Of a stretch of 6,864 nucleotides of DNA, positions 1-4,900 are shown one piece after another (within the stretch, counting starts at the first letter, position 1; the number at the start of each line of letters is the position of its first letter). A program made the translations under genes and the position numbers. Below the pieces are notes generated by a model. The model saw only the letters and a program-made list of their open reading frames with translations. It did not search any database and was not told the DNA's origin. Source of the stretch: an uncultured Lachnospiraceae bacterium (lineage in GTDB: Bacteria; Bacillota; Clostridia; Lachnospirales; Lachnospiraceae); NCBI GenBank assembly GCA_902783735.1, contig CACZSE010000329.1, positions 1-6,864 on the forward strand. Direction: 5' to 3'.

Positions 1-1
1 A

Positions 2-244
2 GCCATCGAACCGGGCAAAAAAGGTCAGCCGACACTTAAGATAACCGTAGGAAGCGGTAAGAACCTAAAGACCCTGACAGAAGGCAAGGACTTTGAGATC
101 GTAGGCTATTTAAACAACATCGAAAAGGGCAGTAAGGCAGTAATCATAGTCCGAGGCATAGGAGAATGCAAAGGCATTAAGTCATTTAACTTTAAGATCG
201 ATCAAAGTGATGTAAAGAATGTCTGGGGTGGCATATACAAATAA
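2..244 (+). CDS. C-terminal fragment of a secreted Ig-like/repeat surface protein (5' end outside window)
   Basis: An open frame runs from the window edge to TAA at 242-244 and gives 80 residues (begins AIEPGKKGQ, ends VWGGIYK). The core reads as one Ig-like beta-sandwich repeat: a PTLKI strand, then GKNLKTLTEGKDFEI, an asparagine turn (YLNN), KGSKAVIIVRGIGE and a closing SFNFKI strand. The same pattern occurs near the end of the giant gene in this window (residues about 1521-1612, with KLLTENTDYKL, KNNKN and a GNYKGS turn). Such repeats are common in the C-terminal stalks of large secreted proteins of Lachnospiraceae, so this is probably the tail of a paralogous or similar surface protein. 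There is no LPXTG motif, hydrophobic anchor or positively charged tail, so it does not end as a sortase substrate. The function of the missing N-terminal part cannot be judged. The gene converges on the regulator gene, with 21 bases between the two stop codons. Confidence 0.75.
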   Translation, partial: AIEPGKKGQPTLKITVGSGKNLKTLTEGKDFEIVGYLNNIEKGSKAVIIVRGIGECKGIKSFNFKIDQSDVKNVWGGIYK

Positions 245-250
245 AATCAA

Positions 251-294
251 TGGTGACAGGCACGTTCACAATTTGTTCACAGTGCCTGTCACCA
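251..294. repeat. REP-like palindrome between convergent genes
   Basis: The arms TGGTGACAGGCAC (251-263) and GTGCCTGTCACCA (282-294) are perfect 13-bp inverted complements around an 18-base centre. The centre itself holds a direct repeat, GTTCACA at 264-270 and 275-281. The structure can form a strong hairpin on either strand. From memory, palindromes with a GGTGACAGGCAC core are dispersed through many Firmicutes genomes as REP/MITE-like elements; this could not be checked here. It lies 6 bases beyond the stop of the upstream gene and contains the stop (266-268) of the minus-strand regulator, so it may also act as a 3'-end structure for both transcripts. The side downstream for the minus strand is moderately T-rich; the other side is not. 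Confidence 0.7.
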
Positions 295-1666
295 ATAGTT
301 TTATGAGACCGGGGCGGTTTTGAGCTCCGGTCTTTTCATATATTGAGGACGAATATCTGTAAAGTGATCTTTCCGAAATATTCATTTCCAAAGCGATGGC
401 TTTCATGGAAAGGTCGCTCTCGATGAGCATTGCAGCCACTTCCTTTTCGCGTGGTGTAAGACAGTAGTTGTCAAATATATTTACAGAAGAAACAACTGAT
501 GAAGAAACGTCAGGAGTTTCTTTTATTTTGCTTTCAGGGTAGGGATCCTTATATATACTGGTTAACATAACGTATAATGCAATGGTCATAATTATATAAA
601 ATACACAATATATTAACGGCGAAAGATTGTTATGTATTGAAGCTTTCATCATCAAAAATGTGATGATACAAGTCAGCAATTCAGAAATCGGACGCCCGCC
701 GGCTGCCCAAAGCTCCGGAAAAGATGTCCTGGGAGCCAAGGACATAAAGCTGTATGTGTAGAAGAAAATATATATCGATATAAACAGATAGTAAACACTT
801 AAAAACATATTGAAGCCATCATTTGCAAAGGGCATGAGAACAAGGACAAACGAGATCAGGATACCGCAAAAGAATGCTGAAGTGAAGACTTTGATCCCTT
901 TGAAATCCACTATAAATCCGAGAGTCACATATCCTAAGATCATAAACAGTCGCGGATAAGAGTATATATTGATATTTCCGGCAAATGAAAGATTTAAAAA
1001 GCTTATATCCGTATGACAGGCCATGAGGGTCATGATAAATATGATCAGGCAGATCACAGCTAACTGTTTAATGATCGTTCTGTCGAAGTTTTCATCTTCT
1101 GAAGCAAATGGGAGAGGATCCTCAAGAATGTAATCTGAGGGAGCCTTTATATATATGATGATGAGAAGAACGATCAAAAATGCTGCCAAGGCTAACTGTG
1201 TATAGCTTTTTATGAGATTCTGCATGATAAGCTGGATCAAAACAGACAGGGCACAGCAGATACCTAACAGCCTTCCTTTATATACTGAAACGGTTAAAGC
1301 GATGGAAAGACAGTAATATATGAGACCGCCCGTATATCCCAAAGAAAGTGAAAGAAGAAATACAAAGGGAAGAACCGCGGATGATGAAACCAAGGCCATG
1401 ACAGTGGAAGATACTAAGAATATCATTCCCGTAAAGATGAGAAGGATATATCTTTTATTAGTACTTTTTATCAGTCTTCTGCTGAAACCAAAACTTATAA
1501 AGCCGACTATTCTGGTAAAGCCGGGAAGGTAGTGCAGCATGGGTAATGCAAATTCATCGGAAAGACCGTTTGCGATGCTGTCGGTAACAGACAAAACTGC
1601 CATGTATGTGATGAGAAACATTGTAAATAATAATGAGTAAAAGAGTTCTTTTTTAGTGATATTCAT
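266..1666 (-). CDS. Membrane-embedded LuxR-type transcriptional regulator (about 12 TM segments plus C-terminal HTH)
   Basis: This encodes a 466-residue protein from ATG at 1664-1666. Residues about 8-372 contain roughly twelve hydrophobic segments (near 8-28, 39-61, 73-93, 98-122, 131-151, 157-173, 201-218, 237-254, 260-280, 286-308, 329-343 and 349-372), with a charged loop between the sixth and seventh as in MFS-like 6+6 folds. A polar linker (about 373-402) leads to a LuxR/GerE-type HTH at about 403-458: LTPREKEVAAMLIES, then AIALEMNISERSLYRY and IYEKTGAQNR. LTPREKEV is the family hallmark; LYRY replaces the usual VKxH of the recognition helix. Known proteins of this layout occur in Coriobacteriia and Clostridia and are thought to be one-component membrane regulators; ligand and targets are unknown here. 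Start choice: an in-frame GTG at 1715-1717 would add 17 residues but has no Shine-Dalgarno, whereas the ATG has GAGG (plus-strand CCTC, 1681-1684) at a long 14-base spacing. The last eight codons (VTGTVNKL) and stop lie in the palindrome at 251-294. The gene is divergent from the giant surface-protein gene. Confidence 0.85.
   Translation of the reverse strand: MNITKKELFYSLLFTMFLITYMAVLSVTDSIANGLSDEFALPMLHYLPGFTRIVGFISFGFSRRLIKSTNKRYILLIFTGMIFLVSSTVMALVSSSAVLPFVFLLSLSLGYTGGLIYYCLSIALTVSVYKGRLLGICCALSVLIQLIMQNLIKSYTQLALAAFLIVLLIIIYIKAPSDYILEDPLPFASEDENFDRTIIKQLAVICLIIFIMTLMACHTDISFLNLSFAGNINIYSYPRLFMILGYVTLGFIVDFKGIKVFTSAFFCGILISFVLVLMPFANDGFNMFLSVYYLFISIYIFFYTYSFMSLAPRTSFPELWAAGGRPISELLTCIITFLMMKASIHNNLSPLIYCVFYIIMTIALYVMLTSIYKDPYPESKIKETPDVSSSVVSSVNIFDNYCLTPREKEVAAMLIESDLSMKAIALEMNISERSLYRYSSSIYEKTGAQNRPGLIKLLVTGTVNKL
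306..336 (+). terminator. Possible intrinsic terminator of the upstream gene, inside the convergent regulator gene
   Basis: AGACCGGGGC (306-315) pairs with GCTCCGGTCT (324-333), giving a GC-rich 10-bp stem with one G-U pair and an 8-base loop. A short T run follows (last T of the stem plus 334-336). This is a plausible Rho-independent terminator for plus-strand transcripts leaving the gene that ends at 244. The T run is short and the stretch also encodes part of the regulator's HTH domain, so the hairpin could be accidental. Confidence 0.35.
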
Positions 1667-1730
1667 ATTGGTGTTTTCATCCTCATTTTTAGATTTCCAT
1701 ATCAAATATTTTATCACATTTAAGATTTAT

Positions 1731-1750
1731 AAAACGCGTAAAAACGCATT
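1731..1750. promoter_or_regulatory. Ten-bp-spaced direct repeat, candidate regulator binding site
   Basis: AAAACGC occurs at 1731-1737 and again at 1741-1747, within two consecutive 10-bp units (AAAACGCGTA and AAAACGCATT), so the copies lie on the same face of the helix. An inverted copy, GCGTTTT, is at 1812-1818. The direct pair is centred about 50 bases upstream of the TATAAT box of the giant gene, a typical place for an activator, and close to the presumed regulator promoter. Binding by the neighbouring LuxR-type protein is inference only. Confidence 0.3.
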
Positions 1751-1766
1751 TGGCAGAAACATGACG

Positions 1767-1795
1767 TATGTTTTGAAAGACTTCGAGGGTATAAT
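1767..1795 (+). promoter_or_regulatory. Candidate promoter of the giant surface-protein gene
   Basis: A perfect -10 hexamer TATAAT lies at 1790-1795. The region 16-18 bases upstream (around 1767-1772, TATGTT) is a poor -35 match to TTGACA; a better TTGAAA at 1773-1778 is only 11 bases from the -10, too close for a standard promoter. A strong -10 with a weak -35 would fit an activator-dependent promoter. Transcription would start near 1802 and give a leader of about 70 bases. Confidence 0.45.
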
Positions 1796-1805
1796 TTTCC
1801 TTAAT

Positions 1806-1876
1806 ATGAAGGCGTTTTGCTGCGGTCATATATGAAGGATAAACTTGAAGCGATCGGAGGTAAAAAGAAAGTATGA
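1806..1876 (+). other. Two tiny ORFs in the leader, chained by ATGA overlaps
   Basis: ATG at 1806 opens a 9-codon frame (MKAFCCGHI) ending TGA at 1833-1835. That stop overlaps, as ATGA, an ATG at 1832 that opens a 14-codon frame (MKDKLEAIGGKKKV) ending TGA at 1874-1876. That stop in turn overlaps the ATG of the giant gene at 1873, again as ATGA. Neither tiny ORF has its own Shine-Dalgarno, and the main gene's Shine-Dalgarno lies inside the second. Translation is therefore doubtful and the arrangement may be chance. Confidence 0.15.
1856..1861 (+). promoter_or_regulatory. Shine-Dalgarno of the giant surface-protein gene
   Basis: GGAGGT lies 11 bases before ATG at 1873. The spacing is a little long but the match is nearly ideal, and the encoded product starts with a typical signal peptide, which together fix this start. 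Confidence 0.75.
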
Positions 1877-1956
1877 AGAGGTTTTTACGTTTGTTGAGTG
1901 CCGTTCTTACGACGGTTTTGATCATGACCTCTGTCCATGTCGACGGATTTGCTGCT
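1873..1956 (+). other. Signal peptide of the giant surface protein
   Basis: Residues 1-28 show K2, R3 and R6 at the N-terminus, a hydrophobic core (LLSAVLTTVLIM) and a small-residue end (GFAA) before Q29, where cleavage is likely. This is a Sec signal without a lipobox cysteine, so the protein should be exported but is not a lipoprotein. Confidence 0.8.
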
Positions 1957-4900
1957 CAGACAGATCCTGAGATCAGAGAAGAGGTCACTTTTGATGCAGA
2001 CGTTGAGGAAGCATCAGATGATGAGATCTTCGAAGAAGAGGATACCGGCGATGAAACAGGGGAACTCGACGATTCAGATGCAGAGGATGGAAACGGTGAA
2101 CAGGAAGGTTCACTCACTGAGGAAGATGAAGAAGCAAAAATTGATGAGAAAGAACCTGACATAATTGACTCAGTCAGTCAGAACAATGACATCGACCCCG
2201 ATGTTGAGATCATCAAAGAAGAAAAACTAAATGAAATGCCCGAAGGAGCAATGTTTGCTAAATATATCGGAAGCGGTACTGAGATCGTTGCCCTGTCGGA
2301 GCCCGTTACTATGGGTGTGAATGTGTTCGGTCAGCTGTTTTCATTTATCGATAAGGATAGTGTTGAAAGGACCGCATTTTATGTATGGGGCACTGATGGA
2401 GCCGCTGAGATCTGTTCTTATCAGCTTAGAGACAGTGATAATAATCTTTTAAACAATTATTATAACAATTCAGAATTAAATGTTTCGGAAGGCATTGTTA
2501 TCGAAAACGGTATCAAGACCATCGGACGAAACGCATTTTACAGAGGCAAGGCGAAATGGGTGGTTTTACCGGAGACTCTGGAAAAACTGGATTACGGCGC
2601 ATTTTATGATCAGTCACTGATCGAGACCATAAATCTGCAGGAATGCTTAGCTTTAACAGAAATCGGTGATTATGCATTTAATTACAATGCAAAGCTTGAC
2701 GGAATCGCGATCCCCGATTCAGTCGTTAAGATCGGAGAAGGTGCATTTGACAGATGTGAGAGCCTTACACATATCAATCTTCCAAAAAACCTCGTAGACC
2801 TGGGAAATAATGCATTTGTTAATTGTAAAATGCTTGTTTCAGACGAGACTGACCCATTAGTGATACCCAAGACGATTAAGAAATGTTATACCAACGGAGC
2901 ATTTAGCGGCTGTCCTCTCATAACGGCTGTAAAGCTTGAGGACGGTATGACTGAGGTCGTTAACAATTGTCTGGCTAAGCTTTCATATATTACTGAGATA
3001 AGTATACCTTCAACAGTCACAAAGATAGGCGAGACTGCATTTAACGGCTGTAGTAGTCTTACTGTTATAAATCTGAACGGTGCACAGATAGAATCTGTCG
3101 GATCACAGGCTTTTAAAGATTGTAAAGCTTTGGGTTCTTTTGAACTTCCGGACCGTTTAAAGACATTGGGCAATTCTGCATTTTACGGTTGTGAGATGTT
3201 AAAGAGTATAGATATTCCCGACGGTATCTGTTCGCTGGATGGTGTTTTTGAAGGCTGTATATCACTCAGATCGGTTCGATTGCCTTCAGATATCATGACT
3301 CTTGATAACACCTTTAACGGCTGTACTTCTCTTGAAAGGATCGATCTTCCGAACAGTTTAAGACGCATAGGAAGGAATACCTTTAAAAATACATCTCTTA
3401 AAAATATTACGATACCCGATGGTGTTACGGGGATCTATGATTATGCCTTCAGCGACTGTCCTTTGCTCGAAACGGTTTCTGTTCCTGCGGGCATATACCA
3501 TATAGGAAGTAATCCTTTCCCCGATGATACGGCTATTTATTATCGAGGAAATGAAAAAGAGTGGGCAACTGTAAGGATCATGAATCCAAAGACCCTGATG
3601 ATCTTTGAAGATAACAGCTTAAGCCCGATAAAGCCAAGATTTACGGGGGTATATGAAAAGATAGAGGATATGATCATCGAAGCTCCTTTACAGGTAAAGC
3701 CGGGGAGCAGATTTGCATTGAACGTAAAGGTATTGCCTGAGAGTGCCTCTCAGAGTGTATATTTTTACTATGCCGACTATGACGCACCTTCAAGTCAGGA
3801 AAAGATCTCGCCGAACTACACCTACTTTGAAGGACTTTGCGACGGTATCTTTAAAGCTGTTCAAAACGGTAAGAGCAGCATTGTATGTTATACAAAAGAC
3901 GGTTCTTTGAGTAAGACTGTAGAAGTTACAGTATCTGATACTGCTGACCCTTCGGTATATGTTCCTTCATCGGTTGTATTTGCCGGCGGCATAAAAGAAT
4001 GTAACGTTTCGGAAGGCAAAAAGATAAGCCTATATGCAAATGTATTACCGGCCACAGCCGATCAGCGCTTAACCTGGAGCTCTTCAGATCCGTCGATCGT
4101 TTCGGTAGATTCAAAAGGAGTCATAACCGGTATTAAAGCTGGTCAGACTAAGGTGACGGCTAGTTCTGTAGCTACCCCTGAAATTAATGCAAGTATTGAT
4201 GTTACGGTAAATGCGATCAGCTTAGATATGCCAAATTATAAAAAATATCTGTCAGATAAAAATGAACTTGCGCAGGTAAGTGATGATCTTTCCATGGGTA
4301 TAGGAGTATCGGGCAGAATATACAGCTATAAAGATGACTCAGATGATCTTCATTATGTTTTCTATATATGGTCTTCTGATGAAGGTACAAAGATAGATGA
4401 TTATACTTCAAAGAGAAACACATATTATAATGACTCGGAAGTGACCGGAACTAAGCCTAAAAACTGCGAAGGTATCATCATTGAAGAAGGCATAACAAGG
4501 ACAGGATATCAGTCATTTTATAACGGTAAGGAAAAATGGGTCATTTTGCCTGCATCTTTGGCGATGATCGGCAATGGCTCATTTACGGGAAACAGTTTGC
4601 TTGAATCTGTTAATCTGGAAGAATGTACAGAATTAAAAGAGATCGGGGCAAGCGCATTTTACAATACTTCTAAATTGCAAAACGTTGTATTGCCCGACAA
4701 TCTGTTGCGCATTAAAGATTATGCATTTTCAAAAAGCGGGATTAAGAAAGCAGTTTTACCTAAAAATGTTTTAGATTTTGGCAGTGGTGTATTTTTCTCC
4801 TGTGCGGATCTGGTTTCCGATGCGGATGACCCGATTGTATTACCTAAGAACATCAGAAGCGTTGCATCGGATGGTCTGTTTGGAAGCTGTCCAAATGTGA

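Noticed and set aside
1320..1532. Plus-strand frame of 70 codons inside the regulator gene
   Set aside because: It is antisense to well-defined membrane segments and shows no motif or ribosome binding site.
1715..1717. GTG start of the regulator giving 483 residues
   Set aside because: There is no Shine-Dalgarno upstream, and the extra 17 residues are polar and not needed for the membrane domain; the ATG at 1664-1666 is preferred, though not certain.
1773..1795. TTGAAA/TATAAT as a standard promoter pair
   Set aside because: The spacing is only 11 bases, well below the usual 16-18, so TTGAAA is not counted as the -35.
1689..1925. Minus-strand 78-codon frame spanning the intergenic region
   Set aside because: It overlaps the signal-peptide codons of the giant gene and the 5' end of the regulator gene, and would occupy the divergent promoter region; the product shows no recognisable feature.
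1956..2162. Minus-strand Ser-rich frame opposite the acidic stalk
   Set aside because: It is the complement of GAA/GAT/GAG-rich codons of the real plus-strand gene; no Shine-Dalgarno and low-complexity product.
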